A stretch of DNA of 64,000 nucleotides from Cryobacterium breve (GTDB lineage: Bacteria; Actinomycetota; Actinomycetes; Actinomycetales; Microbacteriaceae): positions 1 through 64,000 of the forward strand of contig NZ_SOGJ01000022.1 of assembly GCF_004402375.1 (NCBI RefSeq), written 5' to 3'. A program made the position numbers and the translations under genes. A model generated the notes under the pieces. It searched no databases, was not told the DNA's origin, and saw only the letters and a program-made list of their open reading frames with translations. Of the stretch, positions 18,083-27,829 are shown piece by piece (position 1 is the stretch's first letter; each line of letters opens with the position of its first letter).

Positions 18083-19410
18083 GGAGCGCTGCTTCCTGTA
18101 AGGGGCCTCATCCCAGTGATACCGGGAGGTTGATCGAGAGTCTTGGGAGAAAAGGCAACGAACATCGCCAAATAGAAGATTGAAGCAGAGGCCGGTTGGT
18201 ATAGCGTTCCGTTGGCAAAAATGGAATTAACCATGAGTACGAGGTACGCCAGGAGAACGATGAGGTATACGTCCTGCCTAGCTCTGGAGTGCCTCCTTTT
18301 AAGAGCCACCCCGATCGCGATGAGGACCCCTATCTGGACTCCTCCCGCTATCGGGCCGAACGCAGTGAGTAGCTCCGCGAACTGATTGTGAGCCATGGGA
18401 GCAAGTGCATCTGATTCTGGGACAAGAGCGGTATTCCCCATCCCATACCCCCCTCCGGTCAGATACACGAGAGGGCTTCCTAATTCGCTGAGAGAGTCAA
18501 AGTTCGCTTTTGGCAAAGCAATAATTCTGTCCACTGCGCTGCCGCTAAAGCTCATGTCGTAATTTGTAGGTGCAGAGCCAGCCGCCTGGATTCCGAAGCT
18601 CTGGAGTGATGCTGAAATTCGCTCCTGCACCCCCGGTATGACGGAGTAGGCAGCGCCCAGCAGGCAACCGACAGCGATACCGGCAAGGGCGAGCTTCGAG
18701 AGTGAGCGTCGATTGAGGAAAGCAAGCACGAGTAGGGCGATTGCAACGTTCGCAATTGCGGACTTATTCAGGGATACAAGTGCCGGCAATAAAATCAGTG
18801 GCAGGAACACCAGACGGCGGATCTTGGGCAGCCCCTGAGCCAAAACGATGTATGAACCTACGACAATTCCGATCGAAGTCAGGCTGCCAACAAGCGACGC
18901 ATAGCGCTCAAACCCTCCTCGTTCAGACGCTGAGGCGAACCACGATATGGGTCCGACCAGGAACTGCAGTGGCAGAGAAAGGCTTGCGATTGCGAAGAAT
19001 CCTGCAAATGTTATTAGGTGGCCCCGGAGATCTTCGAACGTGTCGGTGTACAACACGAAAGCCATATAGATCGGCGCTGCAAATAGAAATCGACTGAGAC
19101 CTTCAACCGCACCGATCGGAGAGATAAGGACAAGTGAAGTTGCGAAGGCAAACAGTGCGGCCATCACCCACAAATGAAAAGCCAGGCCTTCCGCCACGAC
19201 GAAGCGACTTTTCCGTTTTGACAGGTACTGGATCGTGACATACGCAGTTACCAGTAGATAGAGCGCGAGATAGAGGGAAACGGATACATTTCGCAAGAGA
19301 TGCAGATTGACGACAAGAAACACCATCGCAAATTTGACCGGATTGCTTAGTGCGCTTGTCCGCATGGGTGGAATCGTGATCGACGTACCAGATCGGCTAT
19401 TCGAGTTCAT
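18079..19410 (-). CDS. Wzy-like polysaccharide polymerase
   Basis: 443 residues, about 10-12 hydrophobic helices with a large loop in the second half (residues about 265-350), the usual Wzy layout. Family members share little sequence, so the call rests on topology and on its place between wzx and the sugar genes. ATG at 19410 starts MNSNSRSG; an upstream GTG at 19488 would give 26 more residues and overlap the epimerase gene by 20 bp. It would join repeat units at the outer membrane face. Confidence 0.7.
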   Translation of the reverse strand: MNSNSRSGTSITIPPMRTSALSNPVKFAMVFLVVNLHLLRNVSVSLYLALYLLVTAYVTIQYLSKRKSRFVVAEGLAFHLWVMAALFAFATSLVLISPIGAVEGLSRFLFAAPIYMAFVLYTDTFEDLRGHLITFAGFFAIASLSLPLQFLVGPISWFASASERGGFERYASLVGSLTSIGIVVGSYIVLAQGLPKIRRLVFLPLILLPALVSLNKSAIANVAIALLVLAFLNRRSLSKLALAGIAVGCLLGAAYSVIPGVQERISASLQSFGIQAAGSAPTNYDMSFSGSAVDRIIALPKANFDSLSELGSPLVYLTGGGYGMGNTALVPESDALAPMAHNQFAELLTAFGPIAGGVQIGVLIAIGVALKRRHSRARQDVYLIVLLAYLVLMVNSIFANGTLYQPASASIFYLAMFVAFSPKTLDQPPGITGMRPLTGSSAP

Positions 19411-19468
19411 TACCGCTGAACCGGTGCGCTGACTTCGCGCTCGTACCCTCGGCTGAACCTGCGCGCGC

Positions 19469-20611
19469 TCATCGTGAGAAGCCACCACGAATACCGCTTC
19501 GCGCCCGGTGACTATGCGCAGTCGAACGAATAAAGTTCACGACCCGCCGAGACGTATCAGCAATGATGTACTGCTCGGGAATCCCCGGCCTCCCGTCCGT
19601 TCGGAAGGATTCCATTGTCAACGCCACGGCATCAAGAATGGCGTCAGACTCCACCCCGGCCGTAATAACCGCACCCATGTCAATGGCCTCCGGGCGCTCG
19701 ATGCTGTCCCTGAGTGTGACAGCGGGAAAGCCCAGGAGACTCGATTCCTCGCTGATGGTGCCACTGTCGGATAGAACGAGCTTCGCATCCTTCTGCAGCC
19801 GAACATAGTCGTTGAAGCCAAAGGGTGCGTGAAAGCTGAGGTGGGTCTTGAGCTCGTCCGGCTGTTGGCCCAACCGAGATAGCGTCCTCGGATGTGTGGA
19901 GACGAGGACCGGTAGGCCGTATGTTTCCGCGAGTTCAGTCAGCGCTGAGAGTACGGTCGCGAGTCGCTCAGAATTGTCGACGTTCTCTTCCCGATGGAGA
20001 CTAACGAGGAAGTACTCTCCTGCAGTGAGGCCTTCTCTCTCCAGAATGTTGCTCGAGGCGATCATCTCCGCGTTGGCGTCCAGAACCTCCCTCATCGGTG
20101 ACCCCGTGAGGATAATTCTCGATGGGTGGATGCCTTCGCCAAGCAGATTCCGACGCGCATGCTCCGTGTAGACGAGGTTGTAGTCGGCAACATGATCCAC
20201 CAAACGGCGGTTCGTTTCTTCTGGAACGTTCTCATCGAAACATCTGTTACCGGCTTCCATATGGTAGACAGGAACTTTCATTCGTTTCGCAATGACTGCA
20301 GAAATGCAGCTGTTCGTGTCGCCGAGAACCAAGAAAGCATCTGGACTCTCTACGTTCAGAATGCGTTCCGTTTCTACAAGAATCGAGCCAAGTACTCGCC
20401 CGAGAGACGTGGTATCGGCTTCGAGGAAGTAGTCGGGTTTCCGCAGGCCCAGGTCTTCAAAGAAGACCTCGTTCAGCTCATAGTCGTAATTCTGGCCGGT
20501 ATGCACCAGTACGTGATCAGTGAACTGGTCGAGGCGCTTGATCGTGGGCGCGAGCCGAATGATCTCAGGACGAGTGCCGACAACTGTCATTACTTTGAGT
20601 CTCTTGGCCAT
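19469..20611 (-). CDS. wbjD: UDP-2-acetamido-6-deoxy-L-talose 2-epimerase (WbjD/FnlC/CapG type)
   Basis: 380 residues of the non-hydrolysing UDP-GlcNAc 2-epimerase family: VVGTRPEIIRLAPTIKRL, YHMEAGNRCFDENVPEETNR, SLHREENVD, LSDSGTISEESSLL. Placed after WbjB and WbjC, it should catalyse the last step to UDP-N-acetyl-L-fucosamine. A general WecB-type role (UDP-ManNAc) is the alternative; the CapE-CapF-CapG gene order makes the L-FucNAc role much more likely. Two bases separate it from the upstream wbjC stop. Confidence 0.83.
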   Translation of the reverse strand: MAKRLKVMTVVGTRPEIIRLAPTIKRLDQFTDHVLVHTGQNYDYELNEVFFEDLGLRKPDYFLEADTTSLGRVLGSILVETERILNVESPDAFLVLGDTNSCISAVIAKRMKVPVYHMEAGNRCFDENVPEETNRRLVDHVADYNLVYTEHARRNLLGEGIHPSRIILTGSPMREVLDANAEMIASSNILEREGLTAGEYFLVSLHREENVDNSERLATVLSALTELAETYGLPVLVSTHPRTLSRLGQQPDELKTHLSFHAPFGFNDYVRLQKDAKLVLSDSGTISEESSLLGFPAVTLRDSIERPEAIDMGAVITAGVESDAILDAVALTMESFRTDGRPGIPEQYIIADTSRRVVNFIRSTAHSHRARSGIRGGFSR

Positions 20612-20613
20612 GG

Positions 20614-21708
20614 TTAAACGCTCTCCGCAATCGTATCGGGCACTTCGGGGTTGAACACTTCGTTGGACCAGAAGGCCGTGTAGAGCGTATCCGCCCCAGT
20701 GTTGGTGATGTTATGGGCCCACATGGTTGGCATGTCGATGGCAACCGGTTTGTCGCCTGTGACGTCAAACTCGTAGACCCGATCGGTGAACAGTCGTCGG
20801 AGAGTAATCGTCGCAGCGCCCGCGAGAACAGTGAATCTCTCAATCTTGCGTCGATGAAAGTGGTCGCCACGAGTAATGCCGGGCTCGGTCGTGGAGAACG
20901 AAGACTGTCCACACCCGCCATGCGATCGGACTGTTTCGAAAAACGACCCCCGAGAATCAGCGTGTCTCGCCAAACGAATGGGAGCTTGATGCGGGAACGT
21001 ATAGGACCGGTAGGAGTTAAAAAGGTTGCGATCGAAGGCCGCAGCGACATCGGGGATTTCCCCTCGGTCGTAAGTCGCGGCTATTTCGGTCAACCGGCGT
21101 AGCAGACCTTTCACACTCTCTCGCACCTGGACTTTCTCACCGGCATCCGCACTCGTCGACCCGATCAGGAGATCCGCTGCATCCTGCGCATGCATCAGCG
21201 TCAATTCCGAATCTCGATCAATAAATGGTTGCTCACCATTGGCGAGAAGGTGGCAGAAAGTCGCTGTCACAGCGTTATAGAAAGGCTGCCCATGCTCGCC
21301 AAAGAGGTTCGGTAGTTTAACGTCCTGGAATTCGGCACCAACCAACTCCGCCGCCCTTCGGAGGGTAGCCGCCGCGGACGCCTTTGAATTTCCATACACA
21401 CTGCCATTTGTCGATTGAGTCGAATTGGCGAAAACAATTGTCGATGGCGGTGTGTCTGCTCGGACGATCGCGTCAGCGATTTGGCTGGCGAAGCGCAGAT
21501 TACCAACCGTCACTTCATCATCTGTCCCACGGTTCACGCCGGCGAGATGGATCACACGGCTCGCCCCGTTGAGGGCGGCAACTGCAGCCGATGGGTTGTG
21601 CCCGTCACCCACGGCGATCGCCTTGGATTCGATACCCAGGTCACGCAGAGCTGTACGAACGTGAAAGCCCAAGAAACCATTTGCACCGGTCAGTGCGAAC
21701 TGTTGCAT
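20614..21708 (-). CDS. wbjC: Bifunctional UDP-sugar reductase/epimerase (WbjC/FnlB/CapF type)
   Basis: 364 residues with two domains: an NAD(P)-binding short-chain dehydrogenase fold (1-about 245, TGANGFLGFHVRTAL) and a C-terminal cupin (about 250-364, HADSRGSFFETVRSHGG, GITRGDHFHRRKIERFTVL). CapF enzymes have exactly this layout: the cupin epimerises C3 and the dehydrogenase domain reduces C4. Cupin histidines are present. It overlaps the wbjB stop by one base. Confidence 0.88.
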   Translation of the reverse strand: MQQFALTGANGFLGFHVRTALRDLGIESKAIAVGDGHNPSAAVAALNGASRVIHLAGVNRGTDDEVTVGNLRFASQIADAIVRADTPPSTIVFANSTQSTNGSVYGNSKASAAATLRRAAELVGAEFQDVKLPNLFGEHGQPFYNAVTATFCHLLANGEQPFIDRDSELTLMHAQDAADLLIGSTSADAGEKVQVRESVKGLLRRLTEIAATYDRGEIPDVAAAFDRNLFNSYRSYTFPHQAPIRLARHADSRGSFFETVRSHGGCGQSSFSTTEPGITRGDHFHRRKIERFTVLAGAATITLRRLFTDRVYEFDVTGDKPVAIDMPTMWAHNITNTGADTLYTAFWSNEVFNPEVPDTIAESV

Positions 21709-22754
21709 TAGTTGCGGCCATTCAGCGGAAGCCCTGCTGCGGTGAGCTCGGCCCGGATCTCTGGCAGCGTGAGCAGTAGACCCTCTACATCGGAGACTGT
21801 CATCCGCGCCACGGTGTGCGAGTCATAGTCGTCGTACTGGGCCTGCTCAACATCGCCCTCCTCAACGTAGATGCTGTAGTTCAAATCCCGGTTATCGGCC
21901 TGAATGCGGAAGTAATCTCCCATGTCACGCGCACGAGCAAGTTCCTCCCTGCTCGCCAGCGCTTCAGACAGTTTTTCCGCATGCCTGGTCCCAATGACAT
22001 CAATCCGACTGGAGGACTTGAACAGGTTAATCGTTGCCTGCGCAAGATCGCGAACCGTGCACGACTCCGCCTTACGAATAAAAAGATCCCCTTGGTCCGC
22101 GTTGTGGAAGGCAAACTCAACGAGGTCCACTGAATCGGCGAGAGACATCATGAAGCGTGTCATATCCGGATTCGTGACGGTGAGGTTCTTGCCGGCCTTG
22201 AGCTGCCTGATGAAGAGCGGAATGACTGAGCCGCGCGAGTACATGACGTTTCCGTAGCGCACGCACGACACAGTCGTCGCAGCATTGGGGTTGTTCAGAC
22301 CGTATGACTGCGCGACCTTTTCCATCATCGCTTTGCTCATGCCCATCGCGTTAACCGGATAGACAGCTTTGTCGGTACTCAGGCAGACAACGGACGTAAC
22401 TCCGGCACGGTCCGCCGCGCGAACCACGTTCTCGCTGCCAAGAATGTTTGTCTTCACTGCCTCCATCGGAAAGAATTCACACGATGGAACCTGCTTGAGG
22501 GCTGCCGCGTGGAAAACGTAGTCAACGTCGCGGGTGGCGCGTTCAACACTCTCATAGTCGCGAATATCGCCAACATAAAAACGCACCCGCGGGTCGGCGA
22601 TCTCGCTCCGCATAAGGTCCTGCTTTGCCTCATCCCGGCTGAGTATCCGGATCTCGTCAACACCCCGTGAGAGGAGCTTCTTCGTGACGGTATGACCGAA
22701 CGACCCGGTCCCGCCCGTGACGAGCACCTTCTTATCTGCGTAGCGTGAAGTCAT
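21708..22754 (-). CDS. wbjB: UDP-GlcNAc 4,6-dehydratase/5-epimerase (WbjB/FnlA/CapE type)
   Basis: 348 residues, soluble, first enzyme of the L-FucNAc branch. Rossmann motif VTGGTGSFGHTVTKKLLSRG. The active-site segment STDKAVYPVNAMGMSKAMME has the atypical Met-x-x-x-Lys that marks this dehydratase group instead of Tyr-x-x-x-Lys. ATG at 22754 overlaps the glycosyltransferase stop as ATGA. Confidence 0.9.
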   Translation of the reverse strand: MTSRYADKKVLVTGGTGSFGHTVTKKLLSRGVDEIRILSRDEAKQDLMRSEIADPRVRFYVGDIRDYESVERATRDVDYVFHAAALKQVPSCEFFPMEAVKTNILGSENVVRAADRAGVTSVVCLSTDKAVYPVNAMGMSKAMMEKVAQSYGLNNPNAATTVSCVRYGNVMYSRGSVIPLFIRQLKAGKNLTVTNPDMTRFMMSLADSVDLVEFAFHNADQGDLFIRKAESCTVRDLAQATINLFKSSSRIDVIGTRHAEKLSEALASREELARARDMGDYFRIQADNRDLNYSIYVEEGDVEQAQYDDYDSHTVARMTVSDVEGLLLTLPEIRAELTAAGLPLNGRN

Positions 22755-23995
22755 TCTGCATGTGCCTTTCTGATCCCCGTTTTGTGGCGAGACGCGCCCA
22801 CCAAAATCTTCTCGATAGCACCTACACCGCTGTCAATTGACATTGTCGAGCGGTAGTACTCCGAGGCGTTTCGCCCCATTTCCTGCCTCTGAGCGGCGCC
22901 CGTTGAGCCCGCATCAGTGAACGCCTGTGCGAGCTGCTCAACATCCTCCGGATCACAGGCGTAGCCGATGCCGTTGCACCGGACCATGTCCTGCACGTCA
23001 CCTCGAATTGCGGTGATGACTGGAATTCCATGAGACAGACTCGCCTGCAATTTCGAGGGAATCGTGCCCTCGAATATGGGCCGATCCTTAAGGGAGACAA
23101 CCTGAAAATCAGATTGCGCATGGATTGCTTCCATGCTTTCCGGGGCCACCCTCCCTTTGAAGTTGACGTTATGGGCATCGAGTTCACGTGCCAACGCACG
23201 CAGTCGCTCCTCAGCCACACCGGATCCAACAATCGTGACGACGACATGGTCCAGATGCTTCACGGCGTTTGCCGCGCGAATGACGGTGTCAAGCGATTGA
23301 TGATCGCCGAGGTTACCTGCGTACACGATGGATACCTTGCCCGTGTCGACTGGTGCAACGCGCGGAGCGGCCAGCGGGTCTTCTGATGCGTCCCAGTTAA
23401 GAACGGTGTGAAGACGATCGGCCGGCACCCCTCGGGAGGAGAGCATTCTTGACATGGACGGAGCGATGGCGATCGTGGCAGACGCGGTGCGGTAGAGAAA
23501 ACGCAGCCACGGGTTAAGAATTCCGCTGATACTGCGCTTGATGATCCCCGCTCCGACCATGGACGAATCAGTGACTGATTCAGGCCAGAGATCCTGGATG
23601 TGCAGCACGTACGGGGTGCCAAATAGCGCCCGCCAAACAGACGGACCGATCGCCGGAGTCATTTGAGTGGCATACACGTAAACGACGTCAGCAGAACGAA
23701 CGAAACCACGTGCAGCCGCGGCACTACCTGCGAAGGTGAGGTAGTTAGCAAACCTGGCGATGGGGTTATAGGAGTGGCTGATCACCATGGGGACGCGGCG
23801 AACCCTGATGCCGTCGACCCACTCCGTTGTCGGCAATCTGTGACGATATCCTGGAAACAAGTTGCCGTCAGGGTAATTCGGGTAACCCGTGATCACCCGA
23901 ACTTCATGACCGCGCGCTGCCAGACCGCGTGCCAGCGTGTCGGGGATGCGGATGGCTTCGGGCGCGTAGTACTGCGAAACTATTGCGATCTTCAA
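22751..23995 (-). CDS. wbjE: GT4 glycosyltransferase (WbjE/WbuB-like)
   Basis: 414 residues from the TTG at 23995, which forms a TTGA overlap with the upstream gene and begins at MKIAIVSQYYAPEAIRIPD, the normal start of this group. Longer frames read into the neighbour. GT-B features: GHEVRVITGYPNYPDG, HIQDLWPESVTDS, and the C-terminal IFEGTIPSKLQASLSHGIP nucleotide-sugar site. WbjE/WbuB enzymes transfer L-FucNAc, which fits the flanking pathway. Confidence 0.83.
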   Translation of the reverse strand: MKIAIVSQYYAPEAIRIPDTLARGLAARGHEVRVITGYPNYPDGNLFPGYRHRLPTTEWVDGIRVRRVPMVISHSYNPIARFANYLTFAGSAAAARGFVRSADVVYVYATQMTPAIGPSVWRALFGTPYVLHIQDLWPESVTDSSMVGAGIIKRSISGILNPWLRFLYRTASATIAIAPSMSRMLSSRGVPADRLHTVLNWDASEDPLAAPRVAPVDTGKVSIVYAGNLGDHQSLDTVIRAANAVKHLDHVVVTIVGSGVAEERLRALARELDAHNVNFKGRVAPESMEAIHAQSDFQVVSLKDRPIFEGTIPSKLQASLSHGIPVITAIRGDVQDMVRCNGIGYACDPEDVEQLAQAFTDAGSTGAAQRQEMGRNASEYYRSTMSIDSGVGAIEKILVGASRHKTGIRKAHAE

Positions 23996-24966
23996 TTCGT
24001 ACGGCCGCCTGTTTCTAGCTTTCGATCTTCGAGATACCACGACACTGTGCGCAGAATCGAATCCGCGAACGCGTGAGGGGGCTTCCAACCCCATTCAGTA
24101 GAACTGGAACCAGGGACCACCTCAAGGGATTCGGTGAGGCGGCTGACAATCGGCGCCTTCCCGGTGAGGCGGCCACCGAGGCGCATGACTGCGAGCGGCA
24201 GGGGGAAGACGCGCGACTTCCTGCCCATGGCTGAAGTCATCTCCCTCAGTAACTGCGGCGTTGACGGGCTGAAGGCGTCGCCGGCAAGGATCAGCGCTCC
24301 CGCCGCGCGCGGGTCACTGGCACATTTTTCCAGCAAATCGACGAGATTCCAGACGGATACCATCGTGCGTCGGTTCCGAAGAGCACCCAGGGGTAGCGGC
24401 ACACCCACGCGCACAAGAGACAACATCTTGGCGAAGTTGCCCTTGACACCGGGCCCGTAAACCAATGGCGTGCGAACGATCACGACATCGAGATCCGAGT
24501 CGCGCTCAACCTTGCGGAGCTCGATTTCTGCTTCGTGTTTGGATATGCCGTAGGGGTCGCTCGGCACCGGCCGGTCCGAAGCTGTGAACCCTACGCCGGA
24601 TGTGCTTTCTCCATTGACCTTGATGCTGCTCAAGAACACCAGGCGGCGCACACCCTGTGCTGCCGCCGCGCGCGCGAGAGCCGCCGTGGCCAGAGAATTG
24701 ACCCGGCGAAACTCGCTGAGCGGGTCGGCGGACGTATCGTTCATGACATGAACTCGTGCTGCGAGATGGATGACAACGTCGAAGCCGTGGAGAAGTCCCG
24801 TCCAGTCGGTTGCTCCGGACAAATCACCTATGACGACCTCAGTCGTTCGCTCTGGTGCTGAACCCGGAGATCGCACGCCTCTACCAACCGTGTGGCCAAG
24901 GTTCTCCAGATGGGAAGTCAGGTGGCGTCCAACGAAACCGTTTGAACCCGTGACGAGGATCTTCAT
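23992..24966 (-). CDS. wbpV: NAD-dependent 4-ketosugar reductase/epimerase (WbpV-like)
   Basis: 324 residues, extended short-chain dehydrogenase: ILVTGSNGFVGRHLTSHLE, serine in FLSSIKVNGEST, and PYGISKHEAE with the Tyr-x-x-x-Lys pair. In Pseudomonas the WbpV-WbpM pair makes UDP-D-QuiNAc; related reductases give D-FucNAc. The C4 stereochemistry is not readable here. ATG at 24966 overlaps the wbpL stop by 4 bp. Confidence 0.78.
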   Translation of the reverse strand: MKILVTGSNGFVGRHLTSHLENLGHTVGRGVRSPGSAPERTTEVVIGDLSGATDWTGLLHGFDVVIHLAARVHVMNDTSADPLSEFRRVNSLATAALARAAAAQGVRRLVFLSSIKVNGESTSGVGFTASDRPVPSDPYGISKHEAEIELRKVERDSDLDVVIVRTPLVYGPGVKGNFAKMLSLVRVGVPLPLGALRNRRTMVSVWNLVDLLEKCASDPRAAGALILAGDAFSPSTPQLLREMTSAMGRKSRVFPLPLAVMRLGGRLTGKAPIVSRLTESLEVVPGSSSTEWGWKPPHAFADSILRTVSWYLEDRKLETGGRTN

Positions 24967-25991
24967 GAGACTCTAACTTTCTGGATGTGCTCGCTGTGCC
25001 ATTGGGCGCTTCTCCCGAAGGTGGCACCGAACCAGAGGTAGCCAAACGCGATCGCGCCCAGCAGGACCAGCCACAGCGCCCAATACTCGGGGAGCATCAG
25101 ATTCATGATTCCGAGACCGCCGGACAGCAGACTTGAGCCGGCCACGATCAACGAGACTTTCAGGTGGGACATCCCACCATCCGTCAGACGCTGGTAGGTA
25201 TGCCCTCGGTGCGCCTCAAACCAGCGTTCACCACGAAGAATTCTGCGACCCAGCGTGGCGCCGGCGTCAGCCAGGTAGATGGCCAGCGGCCCAAGAACCG
25301 ATAGAACCGGTACTCCATTCGTGATTGCCGCGACTGCGATTATCCCGATAAAGCCACCGAGCAGGTAGCTGCCGACGTCGCCGAGGAACATCCCCCTACC
25401 GAACAGGTTCCAGGGAAGAAAACCTGCGAACGCCAGGGCAAGAACAATCCCCGCCAGCCACAGCCAGGGCATATCGAGAACCACACCGAAGACAGCGAAC
25501 ACGGAGCCAACAGCAGCACCGTGGAGCCCTGACATGCCATTGACGCCATCCATGAAGTTGGCGACATTGATATAACCAGCCACCCAGATGGCAAAAACCG
25601 GCACCGTCCACCACCAGCCGCCCGAGGCAATGACAACCATGCTGGCACCGGCGACACCAATAACCAGTTGAAGACCAGCACGGAGCAGAATCGGAACGCC
25701 CCGGAGATCCTCGAGCCAGCCCAAGGTACCAGAGGAGAGTGCGACTGCGAGAATAATCAGAAGAAGGGCTGGCTCCGGGGTCTCCCCGAAGGCCGCGAGT
25801 AGCGCGAAGCCGACAGTGATCGACAGTAGGGGGCCCAGGCCCGCACCACGAATGGCCGACCCGGTGTGGGACGACCGTTCATTGGAGATGTCGAGCACTT
25901 TCAGCCTCACCAGAAGGGGCTTGACCAGCACAGGCGCCCCCAACGCCAGGATCAGCACCATAACCAGTGCGAATAAGGCTCCTTGAGTCAT
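24963..25991 (-). CDS. wbpL: Undecaprenyl-phosphate sugar-1-phosphate transferase (WbpL/MraY/WecA family)
   Basis: 342 residues, about ten membrane helices. Seen: VNFMDGVNGMSGLHG, LGDVGSYLLGGFIG with catalytic Asp, and the cytoplasmic HRGHTYQRL histidine loop typical of WecA/WbpL. It starts lipid-linked assembly by placing a HexNAc-1-phosphate (QuiNAc or FucNAc type) on undecaprenyl phosphate. It lies between WbpV and WbpM as in Pseudomonas O-antigen loci. Confidence 0.87.
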   Translation of the reverse strand: MTQGALFALVMVLILALGAPVLVKPLLVRLKVLDISNERSSHTGSAIRGAGLGPLLSITVGFALLAAFGETPEPALLLIILAVALSSGTLGWLEDLRGVPILLRAGLQLVIGVAGASMVVIASGGWWWTVPVFAIWVAGYINVANFMDGVNGMSGLHGAAVGSVFAVFGVVLDMPWLWLAGIVLALAFAGFLPWNLFGRGMFLGDVGSYLLGGFIGIIAVAAITNGVPVLSVLGPLAIYLADAGATLGRRILRGERWFEAHRGHTYQRLTDGGMSHLKVSLIVAGSSLLSGGLGIMNLMLPEYWALWLVLLGAIAFGYLWFGATFGRSAQWHSEHIQKVRVS

Positions 25992-27829
25992 GCTGTGGCC
26001 ACGGCCTTCACGGCCTCAACAGAGACTTCGCCTCGTTCCACCGAACACCGGACACTCCACACCTCTTTGTCGAGTTCTTCCGGACGGATTTGCGCAATTC
26101 TGGCGTGGGTGATCTTCGGGTGGATCGGGCGTGCATCCGTCTCGTGGTCGCCGATGAGTTCTTCGTGGAGCTTCTCCCCGGGGCGCAGGCCGGTGAAGAT
26201 AATCTCAATGTCCTTGCCCGACATTCCGATCATGCGCTCGGCCACGTCCAGAATTCTCACCGGCTCGCCCATGTCGAGGATGAGCACCTCAGCGGGCCCA
26301 CCGATACCACCGGCCTGGATGACAAGCTGGCACGCCTCCGGAATGGTCATGAAGAATCGCGTGACGTCTGGATGGGTAATCGTGAGCGGTCCACCGGCCT
26401 CGATGAGAGTGGTGAAGGTGGGCAGCATCGAGCCTCGACTGCCGATGACGTTGCCGAAACGCACGGAGAGGTAGGCGTGATCGGTTTCCTGGGCAGCCCA
26501 CGCCGTGAGCTTCTCGGCAACACGCTTGGAATGACCGAGCACACTCGTGGGGTTCGCGGCCTTGTCGGTGGAGATGTTCACGAACGTGGTCACCCCGACA
26601 GCCTGGGCGGCTTCGAGCACATTCAGCGTGCCAAGCACATTGGTCTTCCACGCCTCGTCGGGATACTGCTCCAGCATCGGAAGGTGTTTAAGGGCCGCGG
26701 CGTGGAAAACCACCTCGGGTCGCCGCTCGGCGAAAATGGTCTGCAGTGCCTCCGCATCGCGGATGTCAGCGAGCACCACGTCTTTAGTGTCGAGAAGCCC
26801 GTGACCGAGGATGGAGATCTGGGTGCTCTGAAGGCCGGTCTCATCGCGGTCCAGCATGATGAGCTCGCTCGGGCCGAACTTGGTGATCTGACGGCATAAT
26901 TCGGAGCCTATGGAACCCCCCGCACCCGTCACCAGCACGCGTTTGCCCGCGAGATAGCCTGCGATCGACTCCACGTGGGTGTCAACGGGGTGACGACCGA
27001 TCAGGTCTTCGATCGAGATATCGCGAAGGTCATTCAGGCGTGACTTGCCGTTGAGCAGCTCCTCTAGTGGAGGAAGCACCAAGACCTTGAGCTGCGCGGC
27101 CTTGGCGGCATCCGAAATCTCCCGCAGCAAGGCGGCATCCGCGTTGGCAATGGCCACAACCAGAGCGGTTGCCCCGGTGGCCTGAGCGGTGGCTGAAAGG
27201 GTGGCCCGAGAACCGACAACGCGAACGTCGTGGAGCCACAGATTGCGCTTGCGCGGATCGTCGTCGATGAGCCCCACAGGCAGGAAGGGCGAGTTTCGGT
27301 CGGTGGTCATGCGCCGGGCGATCGACGCCCCCATATAGCCCGCACCGAAGATCAGAGCCTTCTGAATGTCGTCATTGGGAACCACTGACCGTTCCACCAG
27401 GAGACGCTTCACATAGCGCACCCCGCCCATCAAAACGAAAGCCATCGGCAGAGCAATGAATACCGTGCTGCGGGGAATGCCGACCACCGTGCCGGCAACG
27501 GCAACCGGAATGCCGAGGATGACGGACGACGCAAGAACGACCCCGAGTAACGCTCGCACTTCGGCAAAGCTCCCGTAGATATGACGCCCCTGATAGAGGT
27601 GGTTGGCCCCGCCCGCAAGAAACTGAACCAAGCACGCAGCCGCGCACAGAACCAAGAGCGGCCGAAGGTCAATCAGCTGCAGGTCGAACTCATAGCGAAG
27701 AATCTCGGCCAGAAATAGGGCGACAACCCAGGCTCCCGCATCGAAGGCGAACTGCGTGCCGAAGCGCACCAGAGGCACAGAACCGTGCAGCTCCTGCATT
27801 CTCGTCGTCGCAAAATCGCTTATTGCCAT
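25988..27829 (-). CDS. wbpM: Membrane-anchored UDP-GlcNAc C6 dehydratase (WbpM family)
   Basis: About 613 residues. Four N-terminal membrane helices (about 20-140), a nucleotide-binding domain (AGYMGASIARRMTTD), then the dehydratase domain from about residue 290 with GAGGSIGSELCRQI. The active-site segment STDKAANPTSVLGHSKR has Leu-x-x-x-Lys where Pseudomonas WbpM has Met-x-x-x-Lys. ATG at 27829 is chosen (GGGGG upstream); it overlaps the preceding gene by 10 bp. An earlier ATG at 27874 adds 15 residues inside that gene. Product: UDP-4-keto-6-deoxy-GlcNAc for WbpV. Confidence 0.87.
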   Translation of the reverse strand: MAISDFATTRMQELHGSVPLVRFGTQFAFDAGAWVVALFLAEILRYEFDLQLIDLRPLLVLCAAACLVQFLAGGANHLYQGRHIYGSFAEVRALLGVVLASSVILGIPVAVAGTVVGIPRSTVFIALPMAFVLMGGVRYVKRLLVERSVVPNDDIQKALIFGAGYMGASIARRMTTDRNSPFLPVGLIDDDPRKRNLWLHDVRVVGSRATLSATAQATGATALVVAIANADAALLREISDAAKAAQLKVLVLPPLEELLNGKSRLNDLRDISIEDLIGRHPVDTHVESIAGYLAGKRVLVTGAGGSIGSELCRQITKFGPSELIMLDRDETGLQSTQISILGHGLLDTKDVVLADIRDAEALQTIFAERRPEVVFHAAALKHLPMLEQYPDEAWKTNVLGTLNVLEAAQAVGVTTFVNISTDKAANPTSVLGHSKRVAEKLTAWAAQETDHAYLSVRFGNVIGSRGSMLPTFTTLIEAGGPLTITHPDVTRFFMTIPEACQLVIQAGGIGGPAEVLILDMGEPVRILDVAERMIGMSGKDIEIIFTGLRPGEKLHEELIGDHETDARPIHPKITHARIAQIRPEELDKEVWSVRCSVERGEVSVEAVKAVATA

